Shown: positions 7,080-14,857, counted from the stretch's first letter. The stretch is 30,519 nucleotides of DNA from an uncultured Candidatus Melainabacteria bacterium (GCA_934754855.1 CAKVJR010000006.1:1-30519), one strand, 5' to 3'. Made by a program: numbers and translations. Notes: generated by a model from the sequence alone, not told the origin.

Positions 7080-7928
7080 ATGAGAAAATCGGATTTACAT
7101 TTGCATAGCAATTTTTCTGACGGAAGTGAAACACCCGAAGAACTTTTAAATAGTGTAAAAACCGCACATATTGCGACTTTTGCCCTTACTGACCACGATA
7201 CGATTGAGGGTTGCGAAAAGATGAAAATGCTTACGCCACCTGAAATTACATTCATCAGAGGGGTTGAATTGACTTGCGAAACGGAAAATTTCGGTTGCCA
7301 CATTTTGGGATATCTCTATGACGAGGGCGACGAGGGACTTTCAGCGTTGATTGCGAAAGGCAAAAAACTCCGTCGTGTAAAATTGGAACGTAGAATTGAG
7401 TATTTGCGGGATAAATGGGGCATAAATTTGACGAAGGAAGAACTTGATTGGCTGTATTCCCGCCCGAGTGTTGTCAAAACGCACTTCGCAAATATTTTGG
7501 TTAACCGCAAATTGGCAACGGATACTGTTTCTGCGATGAAAAAATATCTTGATACGTGTGTTGTTCCGAAAACGAAATTTTCGACAGAAGAGGGCATCAG
7601 TACGCTTTTGAGGGCAAATGCGACTCCGATTTGGGCACACCCGCTTGGCGGAGAGGGTGAAGTTCATATTGAAAAAGAAGTATTTTTAAAACGTTTAGAA
7701 ACAATGAAAAGCCTTGGTATCAAAGGTTTAGAGTGTTGTTATTCAAGATATTCTCAAGAAGAAATTGACTTTTTGCTTGAGCAAGCGAAAATCAATGACC
7801 TCTTAATCAGCGGTGGAAGTGACTATCACGGCAAAAACAAAACTGTCAAAATCGGAAACCTCAGCGTTGACGGACTCGAAGTGTCCGAAGAAAATTTGAC
7901 ACTGATTTCTTATTTGCTGAAAAAATAA
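7080..7928 (+). CDS. PHP-domain phosphoesterase (YciV/RNase AM-like)
   Basis: This 282-residue protein begins MRKSDLHLHSNFSDGS, the first PHP metal motif. It continues with LTDHDTIEG, GVELTCE, GCHILGYLYD, WAHPLGG and the C-terminal SGGSDYHG, so the trinuclear metal site appears intact. The order and spacing match the YciV/TrpH branch, whose members hydrolyse nucleoside 3',5'-bisphosphates or act as 5'-3' exonucleases on short RNA and rRNA precursors. The exact substrate cannot be read from sequence. A longer frame opens upstream inside tlyA, but the domain begins at the ATG at 7080, which has AGGA eight bases upstream within the end of tlyA. It is last in the run starting at 2354. Confidence 0.88.
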   Translation: MRKSDLHLHSNFSDGSETPEELLNSVKTAHIATFALTDHDTIEGCEKMKMLTPPEITFIRGVELTCETENFGCHILGYLYDEGDEGLSALIAKGKKLRRVKLERRIEYLRDKWGINLTKEELDWLYSRPSVVKTHFANILVNRKLATDTVSAMKKYLDTCVVPKTKFSTEEGISTLLRANATPIWAHPLGGEGEVHIEKEVFLKRLETMKSLGIKGLECCYSRYSQEEIDFLLEQAKINDLLISGGSDYHGKNKTVKIGNLSVDGLEVSEENLTLISYLLKK

Positions 7929-7929
7929 T

Positions 7930-8225
7930 TTTTATGAAACAGAGATGACATTTTCCAACAAATGAAAAACACTGAATTGCCACGTACTCACTACGTTTGT
8001 CCTCGCAATGACAAGAGTTGCAAATTATTTCAATAAAATAGATTCTTCGGTTTTTACAAAATCTCAGAATGACGAGGAAAGAATTGGTTGACTAAAGTCA
8101 ACCCTACACTTTTGATGAATGAGTAAAACAGATACTTCGCCTTGTTTATCACTTCGCTCGCATTAAACTTGTCTGAGGGCGGAAACTCCTCGTTTCCGCC
8201 CTCGCACTCTGCTCACTCGTTTACA
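7930..8225. repeat. Intergenic repeat island between convergent genes
   Basis: This stretch of about 365 bases between two convergent genes has no coding frame and is built from dispersed repeats. 7976-8013 (TTGCCACG, then CCTCGCAATGACA) is a family-A element, also seen at 16721-16760 and 22703-22740. 8041-8075 (GATTCTTCGG, then CTCAGAATGACG) is family B, also at 22748-22779 and 22890-22956. 8086-8103 is a near-perfect dyad (GGTTGACT/AGTCAACC). 8129-8176 resembles 22941-22990. 8199-8220 matches the reverse complement of 30498-30519 with one mismatch in 22. Confidence 0.75.
8175..8203. other. Perfect 12-bp stem-loop between convergent PHP and typA genes
   Basis: GAGGGCGGAAAC (8175-8186) pairs perfectly with GTTTCCGCCCTC (8192-8203) around a five-base loop. 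It is unusually GC-rich for the window. There is no T-run on either side, so it is not a standard intrinsic terminator. It may still shield or define the 3' ends of both convergent transcripts, since no other terminator is visible here. Confidence 0.6.
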
Positions 8226-8293
8226 AAAAACTTTTCAACAAAAAGGACGATTGATTTTTGCCCTTCCGCAAACAATCCGAAAACATCTGAAAA

Positions 8294-10093
8294 TTATCTG
8301 TTATATCTTCTTTGAGTCAAGTCTGCTTTTCTCATTCTGATATTTTCAGGAGTAATTTCCATAAGTTCATCTTCGCCGATATATTCCATGCAATCTTCCA
8401 TGGACATTGTTTTATGGGCTTGAAGAGTTACCATAACATCTGCGGTTGAACTTCTCATGTTTGTAAGTTTTTTCGTTTTACATACGTTAATCTCGACGTC
8501 TTGCGGTTTATTACATTCTCCGACAATCATTCCTCTATAAACTTTTGTTTTCGGGGTAATGAAGAATGTTCCTCTGTCTTCAAACTGTGCGAGTGCATAA
8601 GGTACGGCTTCACCCGTTTCAAATGCAATCAGTGAGCCTGTTCTTTGTCTTGGGATATCGCCTGCCCAAGGTCTGTATTCGTCAAACGTATGGCTCATAA
8701 TGCCTTCGCCCGCAGTTGCTCTGACAAATTCCGTACCAAAGCCGATTAAGCCTCTTGACGGGATTGAAAATTCCAAGATGGTTCTTGTATCTGTTGTATT
8801 CATAGAAAGCATTTCGCCTTTTCTTGAAGCCAATCTTTCGATACAATAGCCTGCATCTCCGCTCGGAACGTCAATTGTCAAATTTTCATACGGTTCATAT
8901 TGCATTCCGTCGATTGTTTTGATAATTACTTCCGGTTTTGAAACTTGAAATTCATAACCCTCACGACGCATTGTTTCAATCAAAATGCCCAAGTGAAGTT
9001 CTCCACGGCCTGAAACCTTAAAAACATCAGTAGAATCAGTATCTTCAACTCTCAAACTTACGTTCTTTTCGAGTTCGTCATAAAGTCTTTTTCTGAGTTG
9101 ACGGCTGGTTACGAATTTACCCTCTGTGCCTGCAAACGGGCTGTCATTGACCGAGAAATTCATTTGCAAAGTCGGTTCGTCTATTTTAATCAACGGTAAT
9201 GCTTCGGGGTCATTGAACGTTGAAATTGTTTCACCGATTTGGATATCGGGAAATCCGACAACGCCCGCAATATCACCTGCGTAAGCAACATCCGTTTCAA
9301 CTCTGCCGAGGTCTTTAAATGTATATAATTTTGTGATTTGACCGTGTTTAACTTCGCCGTCACGGGTAATTAACGAAACTTGGTCTTTTGCTTTCAAAAC
9401 GCCACCGACAATTCTTCCGATTGCAATTCTTCCGACGTAATCGTTGTAGTCCAAAGTTGTTACGTGGAATTGAAGTTTGCCTTCAACATTTGCGACAGGG
9501 GGATTGATATTTTCAACGATACAGTCCAAAAGCGGTTGTATGTTTTCTCTCGGAGCGTCCAAATCTTTGATTGCAAATCCGTTCAAACTGCTTGAGAAAA
9601 TGTACGGAAAATCAATCAAATAGTCGTTATCGGTTAATTCCGTAAACAAATCAAAAACTTTATCCAAAGCACCCATCGGGTCAGCAGCCGGTTTATCGAT
9701 TTTGTTAATGACAACGATAACTCTGATTCCCAATTCGAGAGCCTTTGAAAGAACAAATCTTGTTTGGGGCATCGGACCTTCAGCCGCATCGACAATCAAC
9801 AATGCACCGTCAACCATTCCGAGTACACGTTCTACTTCCCCGCCGAAATCTGCGTGACCGGGGGTGTCGATAACATTGATTTTATAGCCGTCATAATCGA
9901 TTGAGATATTCTTTGACAAAATTGTAATGCCTCTTTCTCTTTCGAGGTCATTGCTATCCAATACACACGCCTGAACTTGTTGGTTTTCTCTGAAAACGCC
10001 CGCATATTTAAGCATACAGTCAACAAGTGTTGTTTTACCGTGGTCAACGTGTGCAATAATTGCTATATTTCTTAATTTCTTAATATTGTTCAT
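8294..10093 (-). CDS. typA: Ribosome-associated GTPase TypA/BipA
   Basis: This translational GTPase of 599 residues acts on ribosomes and is needed under stress or low temperature, partly in 50S assembly. G motifs are complete: AHVDHGKTTL (G1), RGITI (G2), DTPGHADFGGEVERVL (G3) and NKIDKP (G4). Domain II, the EF-G-like domains and the TypA-specific C-terminus follow (RGLIGFGTEFVRATAGEGIM, then RSSTADVMVTLQAHKTMSME). The start at 10093 is chosen over a frame opening at 10129 because AAAGGAAAG lies about five bases upstream and MNNIKKLRNIAIIAH matches the family N-terminus. It lies 41 bases downstream of the SGNH-like gene on the same strand. Confidence 0.96.
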   Translation of the reverse strand: MNNIKKLRNIAIIAHVDHGKTTLVDCMLKYAGVFRENQQVQACVLDSNDLERERGITILSKNISIDYDGYKINVIDTPGHADFGGEVERVLGMVDGALLIVDAAEGPMPQTRFVLSKALELGIRVIVVINKIDKPAADPMGALDKVFDLFTELTDNDYLIDFPYIFSSSLNGFAIKDLDAPRENIQPLLDCIVENINPPVANVEGKLQFHVTTLDYNDYVGRIAIGRIVGGVLKAKDQVSLITRDGEVKHGQITKLYTFKDLGRVETDVAYAGDIAGVVGFPDIQIGETISTFNDPEALPLIKIDEPTLQMNFSVNDSPFAGTEGKFVTSRQLRKRLYDELEKNVSLRVEDTDSTDVFKVSGRGELHLGILIETMRREGYEFQVSKPEVIIKTIDGMQYEPYENLTIDVPSGDAGYCIERLASRKGEMLSMNTTDTRTILEFSIPSRGLIGFGTEFVRATAGEGIMSHTFDEYRPWAGDIPRQRTGSLIAFETGEAVPYALAQFEDRGTFFITPKTKVYRGMIVGECNKPQDVEINVCKTKKLTNMRSSTADVMVTLQAHKTMSMEDCMEYIGEDELMEITPENIRMRKADLTQRRYNR

Positions 10094-10134
10094 ACATACT
10101 TTCCTTTTACTGATAAAATTATAGAACAAAAATT

Positions 10135-11028
10135 TTATAAGTTATATTTTTGGGAAAGATATTTTACAACTAATTCCCAAGCCTTGCCGTTCGGGTGTCT
10201 GAAAATGTCTTTTTGAACAGGATTTTTATAACTGTCCATTTTCAATTTGTCGTCAAATTCATCGTTTAAAACAATGACTTCGACACCCTCTTTCTCAAGT
10301 CTTGCAATCCTTTCGGACGTAAGTTCGGAATAATAGCCGTTATCGTAATCAATCAAAACAAATTTTGTACTCGGATATTTACTCTTAATTTCATTTTTCA
10401 TAGAAACAATGTAAAGATTTGCCAAATCAAAAATTTGATTTTTGAAAATATTTTTCAGCCCATAATAAGTCATATTCTTCAAACTGCTCGCAAGATACGA
10501 CTTATCGCTCAATGTCCCCTGTCTGTTTTCAACCAATTCTCCGTTTTTTACCCGATAAGTCAGGTAATTCAAATTGTCAATCCTATTGCAGTCAACAAAC
10601 ATTCTTCTCAAATGGTCGTTGATAAAAACATAAAAAACATATTCGGGTTCGGGCGAAATTTTCTCGTCGTTTTTGAGCAAAAAATAAGCGTGCTGCAAGC
10701 CTTTTGCCGACATTGCAAAATTATAAACGGGTCTTTTCGTAAATTCCGATAATCTGTTCCCGAAACTTTCCTCGTCAGAAAGTGCAAATCCGTACGCCAC
10801 CGAACAGCCGTAAATCAAAATCGATTTCTTTTTATACTCCAAACCGCAAGGTTTTCTCATATTCTCATCGGTTTTCAAAGTTTCAACCGTAGTGTCGGTT
10901 TTCTTTCGGAAATAAGGAATTTTTTGCTCGAAAAGTTTGTTGGCATCAAGATAACTGTAAAATTCAGCCCCGATAATGACCAATATCATCAAAAATAAAT
11001 TAACTAAAATTATTCCGACTTTTTTCAT
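10135..11028 (-). CDS. Membrane-anchored SGNH/GDSL-like hydrolase
   Basis: The 297-residue product has one N-terminal membrane segment (residues ~4-22) that likely anchors it outward. The rest looks like a divergent SGNH hydrolase: YGCSVAYGFAL gives block I with the nucleophile candidate Ser76, NFAMSAKGLQHAYFL gives the block II region, FYVFINDHLRR supplies the Asn of block III, and the C-terminal DIFRHPNGKAWELV gives the Asp and His of block V. Such proteins de-acylate or acylate sugars, lipids or cell-wall polymers; the substrate here is unknown. No ribosome-binding site is evident, but an extended -10 box ends nine bases before the ATG. It precedes typA, with no clear functional link. Confidence 0.65.
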   Translation of the reverse strand: MKKVGIILVNLFLMILVIIGAEFYSYLDANKLFEQKIPYFRKKTDTTVETLKTDENMRKPCGLEYKKKSILIYGCSVAYGFALSDEESFGNRLSEFTKRPVYNFAMSAKGLQHAYFLLKNDEKISPEPEYVFYVFINDHLRRMFVDCNRIDNLNYLTYRVKNGELVENRQGTLSDKSYLASSLKNMTYYGLKNIFKNQIFDLANLYIVSMKNEIKSKYPSTKFVLIDYDNGYYSELTSERIARLEKEGVEVIVLNDEFDDKLKMDSYKNPVQKDIFRHPNGKAWELVVKYLSQKYNL

Positions 11029-11037
11029 TGCTATACC

Positions 11038-11046
11038 ATTTTAGCA
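11038..11046 (-). promoter_or_regulatory. Extended -10 promoter abutting the SGNH-like gene
   Basis: On the minus strand TGCTAAAAT ends nine bases before the ATG at 11028, with no good -35. The expected RNA start lies within about three bases of the ATG, again suggesting a leaderless or near-leaderless message. Confidence 0.42.
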
Positions 11047-11085
11047 AAAAAATTCCATAATATCGATTTTTTCGGCAAAATAAAT

Positions 11086-12438
11086 CTATTCGGCTTTAGT
11101 TTTTAACATGTTGAGATAAAGTTTAGTTTCTTCAACAACGACGCCCGAAAGAGCCACCAAAGCAATAAGGTTCGGAACTGCCATTAATCCGTTTACAATA
11201 TCTGCCAAAATCCAAATGATATCTAACTTCAAAAAGACTCCAAGTGCAATCATAGCAATGAAAATCACTCTGTATGGCGTAATTCCTTTGACCCCGAACA
11301 AATATACGCAAGCCCTTTCGCCATAATAATTCCAGCCCAAAATTGTTGTAAACGCAAAAAGTACAAGCGACAACGTTAACAAAATGCTTCCGAAATTACC
11401 AAATCCTTGCACAAATGCTGCCGAAGTCATTGCCGCACCGCTGTATTCGCCCGACCAAACGCCCGTTAAAACCAAAACCAATCCCGTCATCGAACATACG
11501 ATAATGGTGTCGATAAACGTTCCCGTCATTGAGATTAAGCCCTGTTCGGACGGATAATGAGTTTTTGCTGCCGCCGCTGCAATCGGTGCAGAACCAAGCC
11601 CTGCTTCGTTTGAGAAAATACCTCTCGCTACACCGCTTTGCATTGCCATCATAATTGTTGACCCCGCAAACCCGCCGACTGCCGCACTTCCCGTGAAAGC
11701 ATCTTTCACAATCAATCTGATTGCATCAGGTACAGATGTGATGTTCATGCAAATTATCACAAACGATATGCCGATATAAAAAATCGCCATAAACGGAATT
11801 AATTTCGATGTTACTTTTGCAATGTTTTTCAATCCGCCAAAAATAATCAAGCCGACAATCACCGTCAAAACAATGTTTGTCGCCAATTTCGGCACACCGA
11901 AAGAAATATTTACACTATCAATAATTGCATTGACCTGCGGAAATGTTCCGATTCCGAAAAACGCTACAAGCATTGTTGCAAAAGCGAAAAAGATTGCCAA
12001 AGGTTTGTATTTTTCGCCCATACCTTTTCTGATATAATACATCGGTCCGCCTGAAATATTGCGGTTTTTATCCACAGAACGGTATTTTATCGCAAGCAAA
12101 CCCTCTGCATACTTCGTTGCCATTCCGAAAAATGCGGCAACCCACATCCAGAACAATGCCCCCGGACCGCCCATTTTGACTGCCGTTGCGACACCTACGA
12201 TATTTCCCGTTCCAACAGTTGCAGCAAGTGCCACACAAAGTGACTTAAAACTCGAAACCTCGCCCTTGCCCTTATTTTCAGCCTTGAAAATCAATTTCAA
12301 CGCAAGCGGCAATTTTGCAACCTGCAAAAATCCCAATCGGAGCGTCAAATAAATCCCCGTTCCGATTAAAAGGATAATCAGCGGTGCTCCCCACAGGAAT
12401 GAATCTATTTTATTTAATATCGATAAACATACTTCCAT
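11086..12438 (-). CDS. Alanine/glycine:sodium symporter (AGCS family)
   Basis: The 450-residue integral membrane protein has about ten to eleven membrane segments. Diagnostic AGCS phrases are ALAATVGTGNIVGVATAV (the N-rich sodium and substrate site), GPGALFWMWVAAFFGMATKY, GGPMYYI, FSNEAGLGSAPIAAA and GWNYYGERA. Family members (AlsT, DagA, AgcS) import alanine or glycine together with sodium; the exact amino acid is inferred. An uptake route for small amino acids fits a host-associated amino-acid user, in keeping with the peptidase and glutamate dehydrogenase later in the window. It is probably transcribed alone, because a terminator at 12498-12522 separates it from the gene upstream and it has its own extended -10 box. 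Confidence 0.92.
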   Translation of the reverse strand: MEVCLSILNKIDSFLWGAPLIILLIGTGIYLTLRLGFLQVAKLPLALKLIFKAENKGKGEVSSFKSLCVALAATVGTGNIVGVATAVKMGGPGALFWMWVAAFFGMATKYAEGLLAIKYRSVDKNRNISGGPMYYIRKGMGEKYKPLAIFFAFATMLVAFFGIGTFPQVNAIIDSVNISFGVPKLATNIVLTVIVGLIIFGGLKNIAKVTSKLIPFMAIFYIGISFVIICMNITSVPDAIRLIVKDAFTGSAAVGGFAGSTIMMAMQSGVARGIFSNEAGLGSAPIAAAAAKTHYPSEQGLISMTGTFIDTIIVCSMTGLVLVLTGVWSGEYSGAAMTSAAFVQGFGNFGSILLTLSLVLFAFTTILGWNYYGERACVYLFGVKGITPYRVIFIAMIALGVFLKLDIIWILADIVNGLMAVPNLIALVALSGVVVEETKLYLNMLKTKAE

Positions 12439-12447
12439 ACGTGTTTT

Positions 12448-12456
12448 ATAATATCA
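12448..12456 (-). promoter_or_regulatory. Extended -10 promoter abutting the symporter gene
   Basis: On the minus strand TGATATTAT ends nine bases before the symporter ATG at 12438. No ribosome-binding site lies between them, so the message may start at or very near the AUG. Confidence 0.42.
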
Positions 12457-12497
12457 CAAACAAAATTTACTCTTTAAAAAACCGTATTTTTGCAATA

Positions 12498-12522
12498 AAA
12501 AAGACCCTTTTGAGGTCTTTTT
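12498..12522 (-). terminator. Terminator ending the murA unit
   Basis: AAAAAGACC and GGTCTTTTT form a perfect stem around a seven-base loop. On the minus strand it follows immediately after the stop codon of the small protein at 12523 and is followed by a T-rich run. It is near-symmetrical and could work in both directions. Confidence 0.85.
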
Positions 12523-12879
12523 TTATTGTTTTTCTGAATTTTCCCGGTCCGTTTTCGGTTTTTCAGGGTCAATGCCCAACTCTTTCAACGTTTTCAAAAA
12601 GTGTTCCGCAGCCGCTTTTTGGACATCAGGAGGAACTACTCTTAAAAGTTCAACCGTTTTAGAAATAACGGGGTCTTTGTCATACCAACGGTTTCCGTCA
12701 GCGGGTTTGACCATTTCATAAAATTTTTCGATTGTTTCCTTAGAAACTCTTTCTTCGATTTTCAACAGAAAAACCTCTGCCTGAGCACGCAATTCTGTCT
12801 GATAATCTTTCAAAATGTTTATAACCTGCAGTAACACAGGGTCGTGGTCATACCACCTTTTATACTTTGGTTGTTCCAT
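12523..12879 (-). CDS. Small protein of two tandem RWYD-x-DPV repeats, function unknown
   Basis: I do not recognise a named function for this 118-residue protein. It is made of two related ~40-residue units: one starts YKRWYDHDPVLLQVINIL and the other NRWYDKDPVISKTVELL. Each is followed by a predicted helix with a Q-A-x-x-F/H-L pattern (LRAQAEVFLLKI and VQKAAAEHFLKTL). A proline- and charge-rich tail ends the chain. No signal peptide or membrane segment is visible, so it is probably cytoplasmic. A longer frame opens at 12945, but GAGGAAA lies about five bases before the ATG at 12879. That start overlaps the end of murA by 20 bases, so the two are probably translated together. Confidence 0.75.
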   Translation of the reverse strand: MEQPKYKRWYDHDPVLLQVINILKDYQTELRAQAEVFLLKIEERVSKETIEKFYEMVKPADGNRWYDKDPVISKTVELLRVVPPDVQKAAAEHFLKTLKELGIDPEKPKTDRENSEKQ

Positions 12880-14188
12880 TAAGATTTCCTCTAACTTTGT
12901 CAGCGACGATATCCTGTTCGTCGTCAACTCTTTCAATTTTTGCACCCAACGCTTTTAATTTCGGAACTAAAAGCTCGTAACCTCTGTCAATGTGGTGCAA
13001 CTCATCAATTGTGCTGTATCCGTCAGCCATTAAAGCCGCAATTACCAATGCAGCACCCGCTCTCAAGTCGCTCGCTCTGAGGTTTGCTCCCGAGAGTCTT
13101 TCAACCCCTTTAATCAAAGCGTGATTTCTTTCTTGGTGAATATCAGCACCCATTTTTCTGAGTTCGGGAACTTGCATAAATCTGTTTTCATAAAGACTTT
13201 CGGTAATGATGCTGACTCCGTCTGCAACGGTCAACAAAGCCATTCCCAAAGATTGCAAGTCCGTCGGAAATCCGGGGTAGGGTTGCGTTACGATGTTTAA
13301 CGCTTTTAATCTTTGATTACAACTTACTTCAAATGCCGTCGGTTCAATCAATTTAATCTTTGCACCCATTTGTGTAAGTTTTGATGTGTAGAATGTCAAG
13401 TGTGACGGATTAATATCTCTGATGATACCTTTTCCTCTCGTTGCAATAATTGCAGCCATATAGGTGCCTGCTTCAATTCTGTCGGGAATTGTTGTGTATT
13501 CAACGCCGTGAAGTTGCTCTGCTTTTACGCCGTTAATAACAATTTCTGAAGTACCTGCTCCGTTAACGTCTGCACCCATTGCGTTGAGGAAGTTTGCCAA
13601 ATCAACGATTTCAGGTTCTTGTGCAGCATTTTGAATTCTTGTTGAACCTTCTGCCAAAACAGCCGCCAACATTAAGTTTTCCGTAGCACCGACAGACGGA
13701 ATATCCAAATAAATATCCGTTCCGACCAATTTTTGAGCGTGAGCGTGAACGTATCCGTTTTCGATTTTTATTGTAGCACCGAGGCTTTCAAGTCCTCTGA
13801 TGTGGAAATCAACACGTCTTTCACCGATTGCACAACCTCCGGGGAGTGCAACGATTGCCTCTTTGCATCTTCCGACCAAAGCACCCAAAACGATGAATGA
13901 CGCTCTCATTCGGCTTACAAATTCATAACCCGCAACGATACTTGTCAATTCTCTTGTGTCAATCGTGACGCTTTTTTCGACTTTGTCGTAAGAAGTTTTT
14001 GCACCCAAACCGCCGATTACACTCAACATAATCGTTACGTCGGTCAATTCGGGAACGTTATAGATTTTTGTGACATCTTTCGCAAGGAGTGTCGCCGCCA
14101 TTAATTTCAAAACAGCGTTTTTCGCACCGCTGATTGAAACATTGCCGCATAATTGTTGTCCCCCTGATATGATAAGTTTTTCTGCCAC
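12860..14188 (-). CDS. murA: UDP-N-acetylglucosamine 1-carboxyvinyltransferase
   Basis: MurA transfers enolpyruvate from PEP to UDP-GlcNAc, the first committed step of peptidoglycan synthesis. Visible features are SGAKNAVLKL with Lys23 and Asn24, and the active loop LPGGCAIGERRVDFHI with the catalytic Cys119 that fosfomycin alkylates. GFPTDLQSLGMALL supplies the conserved aspartate, and DLRAGAALVIAALMADG lies near the C-terminus. The cysteine is present rather than the aspartate found in naturally fosfomycin-resistant species. The length of 442 is slightly above usual. The start is GTG at 14188, with AGAGG about seven bases upstream. The 3' end overlaps the small two-repeat gene by 20 bases. 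Confidence 0.97.
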   Translation of the reverse strand: MAEKLIISGGQQLCGNVSISGAKNAVLKLMAATLLAKDVTKIYNVPELTDVTIMLSVIGGLGAKTSYDKVEKSVTIDTRELTSIVAGYEFVSRMRASFIVLGALVGRCKEAIVALPGGCAIGERRVDFHIRGLESLGATIKIENGYVHAHAQKLVGTDIYLDIPSVGATENLMLAAVLAEGSTRIQNAAQEPEIVDLANFLNAMGADVNGAGTSEIVINGVKAEQLHGVEYTTIPDRIEAGTYMAAIIATRGKGIIRDINPSHLTFYTSKLTQMGAKIKLIEPTAFEVSCNQRLKALNIVTQPYPGFPTDLQSLGMALLTVADGVSIITESLYENRFMQVPELRKMGADIHQERNHALIKGVERLSGANLRASDLRAGAALVIAALMADGYSTIDELHHIDRGYELLVPKLKALGAKIERVDDEQDIVADKVRGNLNGTTKV

Positions 14189-14231
14189 AATAAGCCTCTA
14201 TTTTTCCATTCTGCTAATAAAATAATACTAT

Positions 14232-14260
14232 ATTGTAATGCATTAAGTCACAATTGTTAA
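14232..14260 (-). promoter_or_regulatory. Promoter of murA
   Basis: On the minus strand TTAACA (14260-14255) and TACAAT (14237-14232) are exactly 17 bp apart. The leader to the GTG start would be about 37 nt. Confidence 0.6.
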
Positions 14261-14285
14261 CAAATATTACTAAAAGTTAACTTTT
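14254..14285. promoter_or_regulatory. Two GTTAAC-centred palindromes in the murA/cdd divergent region
   Basis: TTGTTAACAA (14254-14263) and AAAAGTTAACTTTT (14272-14285) are perfect palindromes whose centres are 20 bp apart, close to two helical turns. The first overlaps the murA -35 box. This is the layout expected for a pair of repressor sites, but no regulator is identified and AT-rich palindromes can occur by chance. Confidence 0.35.
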
Positions 14286-14384
14286 TACCCCTGAATGGGC
14301 ATGTCCCCGTTTAATTATTACACAAATAATTATCCTTATTTTTCTTAAAATTTATATCCTGTATATGAATGATTTTAGAATTTT

Positions 14385-14416
14385 GTGTTATAATGTATTC
14401 CCGACTTGTCAGTCGG
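14385..14416 (+). promoter_or_regulatory. cdd promoter with a hairpin at the start of the leader
   Basis: An extended -10 (TGTGTTATAAT region, TATAAT at 14389-14394) is followed at once by the perfect hairpin CCGACT-TGTC-AGTCGG (14401-14416). The hairpin would sit at the extreme 5' end of the mRNA, where such stems often protect against decay. The strong ribosome-binding site GGAGGT follows at 14439-14444. Confidence 0.55.
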
Positions 14417-14448
14417 AGAGAGTTAACAAAAGTTGTGTGGAGGTCAAT

Positions 14449-14844
14449 ATGACAAACGAAGAATTGTTAAAAAAAGCGGCAGAAGCAGCAAAAAATGCGT
14501 ACTGTCCTTATTCTAAATTTAACGTAGGTGCTGCAATCGAATATGAAAACGGCAATGTTTATGTCGGCTGCAATGTTGAAAACGGAAGTTACACAGTCGG
14601 AATTTGTGCGGAAAGAAACGCAATTTCTTCAGCAATTGCATTGGGTGAAAAAAGCAGATTGATGAAAGTCGCAATTTATTCACCGAATACAAAATTATGC
14701 TGGCCTTGCGGTGCTTGCCGTCAATGGTTCTGCGAATTTGAACAAGGTCAGGGCATGAAAATCGTCGTTGAAGATAAAGACGGCAAACCTGTTGAATTTA
14801 CTGTCGATGAACTTATCCCGCACAGATTTGAGTTAATTCCTTAA
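14449..14844 (+). CDS. cdd: Cytidine deaminase
   Basis: The 131-residue protein is of the short, tetrameric zinc cytidine deaminase class, which converts cytidine and deoxycytidine to uridine forms for pyrimidine salvage. Zinc and catalytic residues are in place: CAE at 53-55 within GICAERNAIS (Cys53 ligand, Glu55 proton shuttle) and PCGACRQ with Cys87 and Cys90. The substrate-binding FNVGAAIE is near the N-terminus. The chosen ATG follows GGAGGT by four bases; the frame upstream of it would read through the promoter and leader hairpin. It is followed by the separately promoted sigma gene. Confidence 0.94.
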   Translation: MTNEELLKKAAEAAKNAYCPYSKFNVGAAIEYENGNVYVGCNVENGSYTVGICAERNAISSAIALGEKSRLMKVAIYSPNTKLCWPCGACRQWFCEFEQGQGMKIVVEDKDGKPVEFTVDELIPHRFELIP

Positions 14845-14857
14845 CAAAAAACAATAT

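Noticed and set aside
7930..8225. Insertion sequence remnant
   Set aside because: No transposase fragment, target duplication or long terminal inverted repeat can be made out; short dispersed repeats explain the stretch better.
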